Below, in pieces: positions 34,081 through 43,418 of a stretch of DNA of 64,000 nt. Under the pieces are notes generated by a model. It ran no database searches. It worked only from the letters and a program-made list of their open reading frames with translations, and was not told the DNA's origin. Origin of the DNA: Actinomadura chibensis NBRC 106107 (GTDB taxonomy: Bacteria > Actinomycetota > Actinomycetes > Streptosporangiales > Streptosporangiaceae). The translations under genes were made by a program, and so were the position numbers. Position 1 is the first letter of the stretch. Each line of letters begins with the position of its first letter. The stretch spans positions 1-64,000 of the forward strand of contig NZ_BCQP01000044.1 of assembly GCF_001552135.1 (NCBI RefSeq), read 5' to 3'.

Positions 34081-35445
34081 TCAGCCGACGTCGCCGAGCA
34101 GGTCGGTGACCAGCGCGGCGATCGGCGACCGCTCCGAGCGCGTCAGCGTCACGTGCGCGAACAGCGGATGGCCCTTCAGCTTCTCCACCACGGCGGCGAC
34201 CCCGTCGTGCCGTCCGACCCGGAGGTTGTCGCGCTGCGCCACGTCGTGGGTCAGGACGACCCGCGACCCCGCCCCGATCCGGGACAGGACGGTCAGCAGC
34301 ACGCCGCGCTCCAGCGACTGGGCCTCGTCCACGATCACGAACGCGTCGTGCAGCGACCGGCCGCGGATGTGGGTGAGCGGCAGGACCTCCAACATGTCAC
34401 GGTCCACAACTTCCTCGATGACCTCGGGAGTGGTGACCGCCGACAGGGTGTCGTACACCGCCTGAGCCCAGGGCGACATCTTCTCGTTCTCGGTGCCCGG
34501 CAGGTAGCCGAGCTCCTGCCCGCCGACCGCGTACAGGGGGCGGAACACCACGACCTTGCGGTGCTTGCGGCGCTCCATCACGGCCTCCAGGCCCGCGCAG
34601 AGCGCGAGGGCGGACTTGCCGGTGCCGGCGCGGCCGCCGAGGGAGACGATGCCGACGTCGTCGTCCATCAGCAGGTCGAGCGCGATCCGCTGCTCGGCGG
34701 ACCGGCCGCGCAGCCCGAACGTCTCCCGGTCGCCGCGCACCAGCCTCACGGACTTGTCGGGCATCGTCCGGGCGAGGGCGGAGCCGCGCTCGGACAGCAG
34801 CCGGAGCCCGGTGTGGCAGGGCAGGTCGCGGGCCTCCTCGATGTCGGTCGTCCCGGTCTCGTACAGCTCTTCGACGAGCGCGGCGGGGACCTCGATCTCC
34901 CGCATGCCCGTCCAGCCGGACTCGACGACGGCGAGCTCCGCCCGGTACTCCTCGGCCGCGAGGCCCACCGCGGACGCCTTCACCCGCATCGGCAGGTCCT
35001 TGGAGACGAGGACGACGTCGCGCCCCTCGCGCGCCAGCCACGCCGCGACCGACAGGATCCGCGTGTCGTTGTCGCCGAGCCGGAACCCGTCCGGCAGGAC
35101 GGCCGGGTCGGAGTGGTTCAGCTCGACCCGGAGCGTTCCTCCCTGGTCGCCGACCGGTCCCTCCACGGAGACGGCCTCGTCCAGCCGGCCGTGCCGGACG
35201 CGCAGGTCGTCCAGCAGGCGGAGGGCCTGCCGGGCGAAGTACCCGAGCTCTGGGTGGTGCCGCTTGGCCTCCAGCTCGGAGATGACGACGATGGGGAGTA
35301 CGACCTCGTGCTCGGCGAACCGGGTCACGGCCCCTGGGTCGGCGAGCAGGACGCTGGTGTCGAGGACGTACGTGCGCCGGTCCGGGACGTCCGTCCCGGA
35401 AGGGTTCCCAGGCAGGCTGGGACGGCGCGCGGAGGATGTGGCCAC
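34081..35445 (-). CDS. phoH2: PhoH2-type PIN domain-PhoH ATPase
   Basis: 454 residues; GTG 35445 behind GGGAG. The N-terminal PIN/VapC-like nuclease domain begins TYVLDTSVLLADP and carries further acidic residues (ISELEAKR, GDNDTRIL). The C-terminal PhoH helicase-like ATPase has Walker A GGRAGTGKSAL and Walker B VIVDEAQSLE, plus LTHDVAQRDN. PhoH2 proteins are ATP-dependent RNA-unwinding nucleases. Mycobacterial Rv1095 is the counterpart by neighbourhood. Confidence 0.94.
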   Translation of the reverse strand: MATSSARRPSLPGNPSGTDVPDRRTYVLDTSVLLADPGAVTRFAEHEVVLPIVVISELEAKRHHPELGYFARQALRLLDDLRVRHGRLDEAVSVEGPVGDQGGTLRVELNHSDPAVLPDGFRLGDNDTRILSVAAWLAREGRDVVLVSKDLPMRVKASAVGLAAEEYRAELAVVESGWTGMREIEVPAALVEELYETGTTDIEEARDLPCHTGLRLLSERGSALARTMPDKSVRLVRGDRETFGLRGRSAEQRIALDLLMDDDVGIVSLGGRAGTGKSALALCAGLEAVMERRKHRKVVVFRPLYAVGGQELGYLPGTENEKMSPWAQAVYDTLSAVTTPEVIEEVVDRDMLEVLPLTHIRGRSLHDAFVIVDEAQSLERGVLLTVLSRIGAGSRVVLTHDVAQRDNLRVGRHDGVAAVVEKLKGHPLFAHVTLTRSERSPIAALVTDLLGDVG

Positions 35446-35520
35446 TCGATCTCCCTGGTCATGGGGGAACTGCCGGTGGCGCAGGTCCGCCGCGCGGGCG
35501 GTGCGGCCGCTTCGCGGCCG

Positions 35521-36411
35521 TCAGGAACCGTAGCGCCGGTGCCGCGCGGCGTACGAGCGCATCGCCCGGAGGAAGTCGACCTTGCGGAAGTCCGGCCAGT
35601 GGACCTCGCAGAAGTAGAACTCCGAGTGCGCGCTCTGCCAGAGCATGAAGCCGGAGAGGCGCTGCTCCCCCGAGGTGCGGATGACCAGGTCGGGGTCGGG
35701 CTGGCCGCGCGTGTAGAGATGCTCCGCGATGTGCTCCACGTCGAGGACCTCGGCGAGTTCCTCGATGCTGGTGCCCCGGCTCGCCTGCTCGATGAGCAGT
35801 GAGCGCACCGCATCAGCGATCTCACGCCTACCTCCATACCCAACGGCGACGTTCACAATCAGACCGGGTGCGTCAGATGTCGCCTCCCCGGCGTCCTTGA
35901 GGACGCGGGCGGTCTTGCCGGGCAGCAGGTCGAGGGCGCCGACGGGCTTCACGTGCCAGCCGTCGTCCGCGAGCTTGCGGACGGTGTTCTCGATGATGTC
36001 AAGCAGCGGGTCGAGCTCCGCCGCCGGACGGTTCAGGTTGTCGGTGGACAGCAGCCACAGTGTGACATGCTCGACCCCCGCCTCGGCGCTCCACTGGAGC
36101 AGCTCGGAGATCTTCTGGGCGCCGCGCTGGTGCCCGGAGTTGACGTCGGCGAGACCCATCGACCGAGCCCAGCGGCGGTTGCCGTCCAGGATCACGCCGA
36201 CGTGCCGGGGCGTGATGTCGGTCGGCAGCGACTTCTCGACGCGCCGCTCGTACATCCGGTAGACGACGTCGCGGACGGCCGCGTACGGCCCGCTGCGGCG
36301 GATCGCGGCGACGAACGGGCCGCCGTCGTCGGACGGGCGGCGGCGCGCGCGCTCCCCCCGCGAGCCCCGTGCCATCCCGCTGCGCGGCCTTCCCGTACGC
36401 CGAACCCCCAT
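35521..36411 (-). CDS. Isoprenyl (polyprenyl cis-)transferase
   Basis: 296 residues; ATG 36411, with ATG 36375 also possible. Cis-prenyltransferase motifs are HVGVILDGNRRWA (catalytic D76), SGHQRGAQKISELL, LWLLSTDNLNRP and the terminal DLVIRTSGEQRLSGFMLWQSAHSEFYFCEVHWPDF. It makes short- or medium-chain Z-prenyl diphosphate; the neighbourhood matches Rv1086-type (Z)-farnesyl diphosphate synthase rather than the essential UppS. A basic 35-residue N-terminal extension is unusual. Confidence 0.93.
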   Translation of the reverse strand: MGVRRTGRPRSGMARGSRGERARRRPSDDGGPFVAAIRRSGPYAAVRDVVYRMYERRVEKSLPTDITPRHVGVILDGNRRWARSMGLADVNSGHQRGAQKISELLQWSAEAGVEHVTLWLLSTDNLNRPAAELDPLLDIIENTVRKLADDGWHVKPVGALDLLPGKTARVLKDAGEATSDAPGLIVNVAVGYGGRREIADAVRSLLIEQASRGTSIEELAEVLDVEHIAEHLYTRGQPDPDLVIRTSGEQRLSGFMLWQSAHSEFYFCEVHWPDFRKVDFLRAMRSYAARHRRYGS

Positions 36412-36491
36412 GGGCTTCCCTTCGAGCGACCGTCCCTGGCGGGAGAACGCTCAATTATGGCCCGGCCGCGACAGTTTTCCTGCCGTTCCCG

Positions 36492-37103
36492 TCATGTCAG
36501 GCTAACGCGAGGGATGCCGCGGCCGAGGGCGGTGGCCTGCTCCGGCCTGTCCGCGCGGGGCGGGCGGACGCCCACGCCGCCGGGGACCTCGCGGTCCGCC
36601 TGGGCCAGCAGCTCGGCGAGGAACCGGGCGAGGTCGGCGGACGTGAGCACGGCGCGCACGCCCCGCCCGCCCGCGCCCCACGCCTCCAGGACGGCCCGCC
36701 GCGCGACCCGCCACCGGCCCGCGGCGGACTGCTGCCCGCCGAGCCACAGCGAGGACGTCCGCAGCGCGCAGCGCAGCTCGCCGGTGCTGATCACGTCGCC
36801 ACGGTCGCGGTAGCGGAACGCGAACAGCTCGGGCTCGCGGGACGGGTCGCCCGGGGACGGGTCGGGGAACCGGTCGTCGGGGTCGGGCCAGCGGGCGGCC
36901 TGCGCGGAGCCGTCCGTCCTCGCCTCGGCGACCCGGCGGGCGAGGTCGGCGAGGAAGTACCCGCAGCGCTCCCCCACCGAGCCGAAGGAGTCGCCGTCCC
37001 GGCGCAGCTCCAGCGTCACCTCGAAGGGGTTGCCGCCGCGGTCGAGCGAGGCGACCGGGACGACGGCGAGGTCGGAGCCGTCCAGGCAGCGCAGCCCGCG
37101 CAC
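36492..37103 (-). CDS. Uncharacterised protein
   Basis: 203 residues from GTG 37103, chosen because GGGAGGTGG precedes it; ATG 37151 would add 16 poorly conserved-looking residues. No domain is recognised. The N-half looks beta-rich (LDGSDLAVVPVASL, NPFEVTLELRRDG). The middle is Pro/Asp-rich and the C-half helical (VLTSADLARFLAELLAQADREV). No membrane helix or signal peptide, so probably cytoplasmic. It is read in the same direction as the isoprenyl transferase, 80 bp upstream of it. Confidence 0.72.
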   Translation of the reverse strand: MRGLRCLDGSDLAVVPVASLDRGGNPFEVTLELRRDGDSFGSVGERCGYFLADLARRVAEARTDGSAQAARWPDPDDRFPDPSPGDPSREPELFAFRYRDRGDVISTGELRCALRTSSLWLGGQQSAAGRWRVARRAVLEAWGAGGRGVRAVLTSADLARFLAELLAQADREVPGGVGVRPPRADRPEQATALGRGIPRVSLT

Positions 37104-37214
37104 CGTCCGACCACCTCCCGATCCCGTCCCGGCCACCGTTTCATGGCACATTAGGCGAGGTCAGGCCCATGATCACACCCAATGATCATCGAGATCGGGT
37201 AAGGATGGCGCGGG

Positions 37215-37736
37215 TCACGCCCGCGGCCCGGCGGCGCGGGCCCGCTCGACGTGCTCCAGCGCGCTGCGCAGCTCGGCGAGCCACGCGTCGGTGTTCTTGC
37301 CGACGAGCCGGACGCACCAGGCGAGCGCGTCGCTGCGGCTGCGCGCGACGCCCGCCTCCACGAGGGTGTCGAGGACGCGCCGCTCGGGCTGGCGGAGCCG
37401 CGTCATGACGGGCACCGACAGCGTGGTGAACATCTCCCGCTCGCCGCCGCACTCGACGCCCCAGGACACCTTGCGGCCGAAGCGCCGCTCGGCCTCGCGG
37501 GCGATGCCGATGCGCCGCTCGCGGGTCTCCTCGCGGAAGCGCTGGACGTGCCCGGCGATCACGCCCGCCCGCTCGGCCTCCGACACCTCGGCGGCCGCGT
37601 CCGGCACGGGCAGCCGCCCGACGACGCCGACCTCCTCGCGGTCGAGGACGACCTCCGGCGGGCCGTCGAACCAGTCGTCCGGGAGCCGTCCGGAGAACCA
37701 GCCGCGCACCTGCTCCGCCGCTTCACTCGTATTCAT
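37215..37736 (-). CDS. Uncharacterised protein with RHH-like segment
   Basis: 173 residues from ATG 37736. The middle is charged and helical (HVQRFREETRERRIGIAREAERRFGRKVSWG). The segment LSVPVMTRLRQPERRVLDTLVEAGVARSRSDALAWCVRLVGKN has the strand-helix-helix spacing of ribbon-helix-helix DNA-binding proteins, although preceded by a domain not seen in simple CopG proteins. A TGTAAT-CAAA-ATTACA palindrome overlaps the start codon, which supports an autoregulated DNA-binding role. Function inferred; no family name assigned. Confidence 0.75.
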   Translation of the reverse strand: MNTSEAAEQVRGWFSGRLPDDWFDGPPEVVLDREEVGVVGRLPVPDAAAEVSEAERAGVIAGHVQRFREETRERRIGIAREAERRFGRKVSWGVECGGEREMFTTLSVPVMTRLRQPERRVLDTLVEAGVARSRSDALAWCVRLVGKNTDAWLAELRSALEHVERARAAGPRA

Positions 37737-37751
37737 GTAATCAAAATTACA
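37736..37751. promoter_or_regulatory. Palindrome at the start of the RHH-like gene
   Basis: TGTAAT-N4-ATTACA lies directly on and upstream of ATG 37736 (minus strand), an AT island in GC-rich DNA. The position fits an autoregulatory operator. Confidence 0.5.
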
Positions 37752-37785
37752 GCGCCATCCCGGCCGGCGCCAGCCTCGGCCCTGT

Positions 37786-37836
37786 TTGACATTCACCTTC
37801 TTTTGATAGTTACTCTCATTTGAGAGCTGAAACTAT
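37786..37836 (+). promoter_or_regulatory. Promoter/operator of the DHA2 exporter
   Basis: TTGACA at 37786-37791, with TACTCT at 37811-37816 as a possible -10 (19-nt spacer). A nested dyad overlaps it: CTCTCA-TT-TGAGAG (37813-37826) inside ATAGTT...AACTAT (37806-37811 / 37831-37836). It lies 16-46 bp before ATG 37852. The TetR gene at the end of the operon is the obvious ligand-responsive repressor. Confidence 0.6.
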
Positions 37837-37851
37837 TTGGAGGTGGTCCTC

Positions 37852-39390
37852 ATGGAGGTCGGCGGCATCCGGCGCTGGCTGGGACTCGCGGCGCTCGCGC
37901 TCAGCATGCTCGCGCTCGGATTCGACATGACGATCCTCAACGTCGCCCTGACCACGCTGTCCGAGGACCTGCACGCGGGCACCAGCGAGCTGCAGTGGAT
38001 CGTCGACTCCTACCTGCTCGTGTTCGGCGCGCTGCTGCTCCCCGCCGGGCTGCTCGGCGACCGGTTCGGCCGCAAGTGGCTGCTGCTCGCCGGGCTCGGG
38101 ATCTTCGGCGCCGCCTCGCTCGCCGGGGCGCTCGCGGACGGCACCGCCGGGCTCATCGCGGCCCGTGCGCTGATGGGGGTCGGCGCGGCGATCGTGACGC
38201 CGCTGTCCATGTCGATGCTCCCCGCGATCTTCCCGCCCGCCGAGCGGACGCGGGCCGTCGCGGTGTGGTCGGCGTCCACCGCGCTCGGGCTGCCGCTCGG
38301 GCCGCTGCTCGGCGGCTGGCTCCTCCAGCACTTCTGGTGGGGCTCGATCTTCCTGATCAACGTCCCGGTCGTCGTGGTCGGCGGGGTCGCGATCGCGCTG
38401 CTGCTGCCCGAGTCCAGGGACCCGGCGGCGCCGCGCGTCGACCTCGCGGGCGCGCTGCTGTCGATGTCCGGGATCGTCGCGCTGGTGTACGGGGTGATCG
38501 AGGCGCCGTCGCGCGGCTGGTCCGACCCGGTCGTGCTCGGCTCGTTCGTCCTGTCCGCGCTGCTGGTCGCCGGGTTCGCGGGCTGGGAGCGGCGGGCCGC
38601 CGAGCCGATGCTGAACCTCGCGCTGCTCCGGGACGCCCGGTTCGTGTCGGCGACCGTCGCCGCCGTCGCCGCCAACCTCATGCTCGGCGGGGTCCTGTTC
38701 GTCCTGCCGCAGTACCTGCAGGCCGTCCAGGGCGCGGACGTGTTCGGCACCGGCCTGCGGCTGACGCCGATGCTGCTCGGCCTCATCGCGGGCGCGGTCG
38801 CCACCGACCGGATCGCCGCCCGCGCCGGGCACAAGCCGATCATCGTGACCGGGCTGCTCGTGCTCGCGGCGGGCTTCGGCTGGGGCGCGCTGTCCGGCGC
38901 GGGCGACGGGTACGCCGCGACCGTCCCGTGGCTGGTCGTCATCGGCGCCGGCACCGGGCTCACCATGATCCCCGCGATGGACGCCGTGCTCGCCGCGCTC
39001 CCCGCCGACCAGGCCGGACGCGGGTCGGGACTCGTCCAGACGCTCCGCCAGACCGGCGCCACGCTCGGCGTCGCCGGGCTCGGCAGCCTGCTGTCGGCGA
39101 CCTACCGGGACCGCGTGCCGACCGGGGGCCTGCCCGCGGACGCGGCGGCCGCGGCGCGCGACTCGATCGGCGGCGCCGTCGCGGTCGCCGGGCGGCTCCA
39201 CGACGGCGGGCTGCTCGCGTCCGCCCGCGACGCCTACGCGCACGGCATGGACGCGGTGCTCGCCGCCTGCGGGGCGGGCGCGCTCGCCGTGGCCGTCCTG
39301 CTCTGGCTGCTCCAGCCGGGACGGGCGCGCGAGGATGCGGCGCCCGCCGCCGATGGACGAGAATCGGCGCATGAGCACGTCGTCCCCTGA
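37852..39390 (+). CDS. DHA2-family 14-TM drug/H+ antiporter (EmrB/QacA type)
   Basis: 512 residues from ATG 37852 behind GGAGGTGG. TM1 motif D1 is LDMTILNVAL-like (GFDMTILNVAL), motif A is GLLGDRFGRKWLLLAG, and motif C is STALGLPLGPLLGGWL. Fourteen helices are visible. DHA2 pumps export dyes, antiseptics or antibiotics. It is co-transcribed with the TetR gene, which overlaps its 3' end. Confidence 0.93.
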   Translation: MEVGGIRRWLGLAALALSMLALGFDMTILNVALTTLSEDLHAGTSELQWIVDSYLLVFGALLLPAGLLGDRFGRKWLLLAGLGIFGAASLAGALADGTAGLIAARALMGVGAAIVTPLSMSMLPAIFPPAERTRAVAVWSASTALGLPLGPLLGGWLLQHFWWGSIFLINVPVVVVGGVAIALLLPESRDPAAPRVDLAGALLSMSGIVALVYGVIEAPSRGWSDPVVLGSFVLSALLVAGFAGWERRAAEPMLNLALLRDARFVSATVAAVAANLMLGGVLFVLPQYLQAVQGADVFGTGLRLTPMLLGLIAGAVATDRIAARAGHKPIIVTGLLVLAAGFGWGALSGAGDGYAATVPWLVVIGAGTGLTMIPAMDAVLAALPADQAGRGSGLVQTLRQTGATLGVAGLGSLLSATYRDRVPTGGLPADAAAAARDSIGGAVAVAGRLHDGGLLASARDAYAHGMDAVLAACGAGALAVAVLLWLLQPGRAREDAAPAADGRESAHEHVVP

Positions 39391-40012
39391 CCGCCTCGTC
39401 GACCGGCTGCAGGACCGGATCTCCCGCCTCCCGCTGCGGGAGCGCAAGAAGCTGCGGACCCGGGGAGCCATCCAGGACCACGCCCTCCGGCTCTTCACCG
39501 AGCAGGGGTACGACGAAACGACGGTGGAGCAGATCGCGGCGGCGGCGGAGATCTCGCCCAGCACGTTCTTCCGCTACTTCCCCACCAAGGAGGACGTCGT
39601 CGTCACCGACGAGTACGACCCGGTCATGGCGCAGTTGCTCCGCGAGCAGCCGCCGGAGGTGCCGCCGCTCGACGCGCTGCGCGCCGTGCTCCGCGACGTC
39701 CTGCCGCAGCTCTACACGTCCGAGATCGAGACGATCAAGACGCGGATGCGGCTGACCGCGACCGTCCCGGCGCTGCGCGCCCGCACGTTCGAGTCGATGC
39801 GCGAGGGCACCTTCAAGGTGATCAACGAGGTGGTCGCCGAGCGGACCGGGCGCCCCGCCGACGACCCGGAGGTCGAGGCGTTCGGGTGGGCCGTCCTCGG
39901 CGTCATGCAGGCCGCGATGTACCAGTTCATGGACGGCAAGGTCGAGCACGACGAGCTGCCCGGCCTGATCGACCGCAACCTGGAGTTCCTCGGCCGCGGC
40001 TGCCCGCTCTAG
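39371..40012 (+). CDS. TetR-family regulator of the DHA2 exporter
   Basis: 213 residues from ATG 39371; ATG 39353 is an alternative. It overlaps the exporter gene by 20 bp or more, so it is translationally coupled. HTH: TRGAIQDHALRLFTEQGYDETTVEQIAAAAEISPSTFFRYFPTKED, with recognition helix SPSTFFRYF. The C-terminal MftR-like domain has VLGVMQAAMYQFMDG. It likely represses the operon through the nested dyad at 37806-37836. It ends 1 bp from the convergent NlpC/P60 gene. Confidence 0.92.
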   Translation: MSTSSPDRLVDRLQDRISRLPLRERKKLRTRGAIQDHALRLFTEQGYDETTVEQIAAAAEISPSTFFRYFPTKEDVVVTDEYDPVMAQLLREQPPEVPPLDALRAVLRDVLPQLYTSEIETIKTRMRLTATVPALRARTFESMREGTFKVINEVVAERTGRPADDPEVEAFGWAVLGVMQAAMYQFMDGKVEHDELPGLIDRNLEFLGRGCPL

Positions 40013-40013
40013 C

Positions 40014-41189
40014 TCAACCGGCGAGGGTGTTGGCCAGCTTGGGGCTGACCCGGACGGCGCCGCGCATGTTGCGCGTGTAGACGTTCTGGACCTGCACGAC
40101 CGTCCCCCTGCGCGGCGCGGCGATCATCTTGCCGTTGCCGAGGTAGAGGGCGATGTGCGAGATGTAGCCGGGAGCGGTCGGGTCGTTCGCCCAGATCAGC
40201 ATGTCGCCGGGCCGCGCCTTGGCGTAGGGGATGACCCAGCCGACGCGCGCCTGGTCGGCGGCGACGCGCGGGAGCCTGATGCCCGCCCGCGCGAACGCGA
40301 ACTGCATGAGCCCCGAGCAGTCGTAGCCGCCTTCGGCCTCGGACTCGCCGCCCCACACGTACGGCCAGCCGAGCCGCGTGTAGGCGGCGCGGATCACCGT
40401 CTGGATCTGGTGCGCGGTCATCACCTGGCCGTTCGCCCGCGGCACGTCCCCGCTCTGCGGGACGTCGATCTCCGGGTTCACCTCGACGGCCTTCGCCTGC
40501 TTCGGCAGCGACTTGCGGAGCTTCTTGACGAACGCCTTCGGCTCGGTCTTCGGGACGCTGATCAGCATCGCGTTGCCGCTCGGCATCCCGAGGATCTGCG
40601 CGGTGGTGTGCGAGATGACGGCGTCGACGTCGCCGATGCCCATCGTCGCGTACGCGCCGACGCGCAGCCGCGACGGGCTGCGCTTGCCGCCGACCGGGAC
40701 CTGGCTGCCGAGCTCTACGCCGCCGTCGTTGCCCATCGTGAACGAGATCGCGACGTCGCCGGACGCCACGTTGCGCCACAGCGCGTCCGACTTGGCGGTG
40801 GGCTTCGGCGTGTAGTTCCGGAACGTGGACGGGTTGACCCCCATCAGCCCGACCCGTTTACCGGCGACCATGCCCTGGACGGCGTCCACGACCTCGACGC
40901 CCTGCACGCCCTTGGCGGCGCGGACCTTCTCGACGAAGTCGGCCGGGAGGGTGGACGGCGCGGCGACGAGCACGTGCGGCGTGAGCCGCTTCCCGAGCGG
41001 TGCGACGACCCCGGTCGGCAATCCCGTGCTCCCGGACGCGGCCACGAACTGGGCGCGCCCGTCGGCCCGCGGCGACGTCGCCTGGCCGCCGCCCTCGCGC
41101 GCCACCAGCACGGCCACGTTCGCGGCGAGCGTGGTGAGCACCGAAACGCCGATGATCGTCGGCAGGGCCCGGCGGTTCGGCTTTCCCAC
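40014..41189 (-). CDS. Secreted/anchored NlpC/P60 cell-wall hydrolase
   Basis: 391 residues from GTG 41189 with GGGAG at 7 nt. The N-terminal helix IIGVSVLTTLAANVAVLVA is a signal anchor. The next ~230 residues are a beta-rich domain of unknown type (HVLVAAPSTLPADFVEKVRAAKGVQGVEVV suggests an FtsX-ECD/permease-like alpha-beta fold). The C-terminal NlpC/P60 domain has catalytic Cys in YDCSGLMQFAF and His in GYISHIALYLG. It would cut D-Glu to diamino-acid bonds in stem peptides. Confidence 0.9.
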   Translation of the reverse strand: MGKPNRRALPTIIGVSVLTTLAANVAVLVAREGGGQATSPRADGRAQFVAASGSTGLPTGVVAPLGKRLTPHVLVAAPSTLPADFVEKVRAAKGVQGVEVVDAVQGMVAGKRVGLMGVNPSTFRNYTPKPTAKSDALWRNVASGDVAISFTMGNDGGVELGSQVPVGGKRSPSRLRVGAYATMGIGDVDAVISHTTAQILGMPSGNAMLISVPKTEPKAFVKKLRKSLPKQAKAVEVNPEIDVPQSGDVPRANGQVMTAHQIQTVIRAAYTRLGWPYVWGGESEAEGGYDCSGLMQFAFARAGIRLPRVAADQARVGWVIPYAKARPGDMLIWANDPTAPGYISHIALYLGNGKMIAAPRRGTVVQVQNVYTRNMRGAVRVSPKLANTLAG

Positions 41190-41401
41190 TGCTGCACTCC
41201 CTCGAAGGTCGCCTGCCGCGGCGCGTCTTGACCGTCCTCGATACACGACTATGACTCACTTGGTCGGCCACCGTCCAGATACCCGGCGCACCACCGGCCA
41301 CGCCCGTCCGCGACGCCCCGTTGGGTCAGCCCCGGGCCTGCTACTGGTCGGTAACACCAAGCCCGAACGAGATCAACATCACGGTGCCATAAAATGGATT
41401 C

Positions 41402-43387
41402 TCAGTCCAATTGCCCACGTAGTTCGCGGCTCAGCTCCCCCGGCGACGTCACCGGCCGGCGGCACACGAACCCCTGGCACACGTACGCCGCCGGGACGCC
41501 GTCGACGAGCCCGCGCCCCTCCAGCAGCGGGACGCCCTCCGCGTCCGGCGGGCCGACGCTCACCACCGCGCCGGGCGCCACCGACATCAGCGCCGTCTGG
41601 TGCAGCGCCCGCGTCCGCTCGTCGGCCGGGTCGCCGATCACCGCGACCTCCACCGGGCCCGTCGCCCGCGCCTCCGCCACCGCGAGCCCCCACCCGGCGA
41701 ACCTGGCGTGCTTGTCGGCGAGCTTCGCGGCCGGGGCGAGCGCCGCCTCGGCCGCCTGCCGGTGCCAGTCCGACGCGGTCAGCGCGGCGAACGACAGCAG
41801 CGCCCCCGCGGCGGCGAACTGCCCGGACGGCGCCGCGTTGTCGGTCGGGTCCTGCGGGCGGCGGAACAGCCGCTCGGCGTCGTCGGCGGTGTCGTAGAAG
41901 CCGCCCTCGCCGTCCCCGAACCGCTCCAGGACGGTGTTCAGCAGCTCCCCCGCCAGCCGCAGGTGGTGCGGGTCGCCGGTGACGCCGTGCAGGGCGAGCA
42001 GGCCCTCGGCCACGTCGCCGTAGTCCTCCAGGACGCCCGCGTTCGCGCCCGCCGTCCCGGCCCGCGACGTCCGCGCGAGGCGCCCCTCGCTCAGGTGCAC
42101 CTCGACCAGCAGCCGCGCGGCCTCCTCCGCCGCCCGGACGAGGTCCGGACGGTCGAACAGCGCCCCGCACTCGGCCAGCGCCGCGATGGCGAGCCCGTTC
42201 CAGGCCGCCACCACCTTGTCGTCCCGCGCGGGAGGAATCCTGTGCGCGCGCGCCGTGAGCAATGCCGTACGGATGCGCTCGTACCGCTCGACGTCGTCCG
42301 GGTCACGCAAGAGTTGGAGCACCGACGTGCCCCGCTCGAACGTCCCCGTCACCTCGAAAAGGGACTCCGCGTAGGCGCCGTCTTCGTCGCCCAGCACCTC
42401 GCGGAGCTGCTCGGGCGTCCAGACGTAGTACTTGCCCTCGACGCCCTCGCTGTCGGCGTCGAGGGCGGAGGCGAGGCCGCCCTCGTCCGTCCGGAGGTCG
42501 CGGAGCATCCAGTCGCACGTCTCCAGCGCGATCCGCCGCGCGAACGGCGTGCCGGTCACCCGCCACCAGTGCGCGTACACGCGCGCCAGCAGCGCGTTGT
42601 CGTACAGCATCTTCTCGAAGTGCGGGACGACCCACCCCGCGTCCACCGAGTACCGCGCGAACCCGCCGCCGAGCTGGTCGTAGATGCCGCCCCGCGCCAT
42701 CGCCTCCAGGGTGTGCCCCGCCATGGCGAGCGCGTCGTCGTCGCCCGTCCGGGCGTGGTGGCGCAGCAGGAACTCCAGCGCCATCGACGGCGGGAACTTC
42801 GGCGCCCCGCCGAACCCGCCGCGCGCCGCGTCGTAGGAGGCCGCGAGCACCTGCACCGACTGCGCGAGCGACTGCTCGCCGGGCGCGCCCGCGCCCGCGA
42901 GCCCCGTCCCGCGCGACGTCAGCGCGGCCACGACCTGCTGCCCCTGCCCGACGACCTCGTCCCGCTGCTCCGTCCACGCCTTGTGGACGGCCTGCAACAG
43001 CGCCCTGAACTGCGCACGCGGAAAATACGTCCCGCAGTAGAACGGATGGCCCTCCGGCGTCATGAACACCGTCATGGGCCACCCGCCCTGACCTGTCATG
43101 GCCTGGGTCGCCTCCATGTAGACGGCGTCGATGTCCGGCCGCTCTTCCCGATCGACCTTGATGTTGACGAACCGCTCATTCATCACCCGCGCCGTCTCGC
43201 CGTCCTCAAACGACTCGTGCGCCATGACGTGACACCAGTGACATGCCGCATATCCGACAGAAAGGAGGACGGGGACGTCCCGGCGCCGCGCCTCGGCCAG
43301 CGCCTCGTCGCTCCACTCCCACCAGTCGACCGGGTTCCCGGCGTGCTGCAGCAGGTACGGGCTTGTCGCGTCCTTGAGCCGGTTCAT
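41402..43387 (-). CDS. DUF255 thioredoxin-fold protein (YyaL-like)
   Basis: 661 residues; ATG 43387. The N-terminal thioredoxin-like domain (residues 1-160) has the redox motif CHWC (C49, C52) in GYAACHWCHVMAHESF. The rest is an (alpha/alpha)6-barrel related to N-acylglucosamine epimerases and glycosidases (LGGGFARYSVDAGWVVPHFEKMLYDNALL). The mycobacterial counterpart is Rv1084-like, also near mca. The enzymatic role is unproven in any bacterium I know of. It is likely cytoplasmic. Confidence 0.93.
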   Translation of the reverse strand: MNRLKDATSPYLLQHAGNPVDWWEWSDEALAEARRRDVPVLLSVGYAACHWCHVMAHESFEDGETARVMNERFVNIKVDREERPDIDAVYMEATQAMTGQGGWPMTVFMTPEGHPFYCGTYFPRAQFRALLQAVHKAWTEQRDEVVGQGQQVVAALTSRGTGLAGAGAPGEQSLAQSVQVLAASYDAARGGFGGAPKFPPSMALEFLLRHHARTGDDDALAMAGHTLEAMARGGIYDQLGGGFARYSVDAGWVVPHFEKMLYDNALLARVYAHWWRVTGTPFARRIALETCDWMLRDLRTDEGGLASALDADSEGVEGKYYVWTPEQLREVLGDEDGAYAESLFEVTGTFERGTSVLQLLRDPDDVERYERIRTALLTARAHRIPPARDDKVVAAWNGLAIAALAECGALFDRPDLVRAAEEAARLLVEVHLSEGRLARTSRAGTAGANAGVLEDYGDVAEGLLALHGVTGDPHHLRLAGELLNTVLERFGDGEGGFYDTADDAERLFRRPQDPTDNAAPSGQFAAAGALLSFAALTASDWHRQAAEAALAPAAKLADKHARFAGWGLAVAEARATGPVEVAVIGDPADERTRALHQTALMSVAPGAVVSVGPPDAEGVPLLEGRGLVDGVPAAYVCQGFVCRRPVTSPGELSRELRGQLD

Positions 43388-43418
43388 GCCTCCGATCCTG
43401 CCCGATCCGGCCCGCCGC

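Noticed and set aside
37104..37151. Longer start for the uncharacterised gene at ATG 37151
   Set aside because: No ribosome site upstream, whereas GGGAGGTGG precedes GTG 37103.
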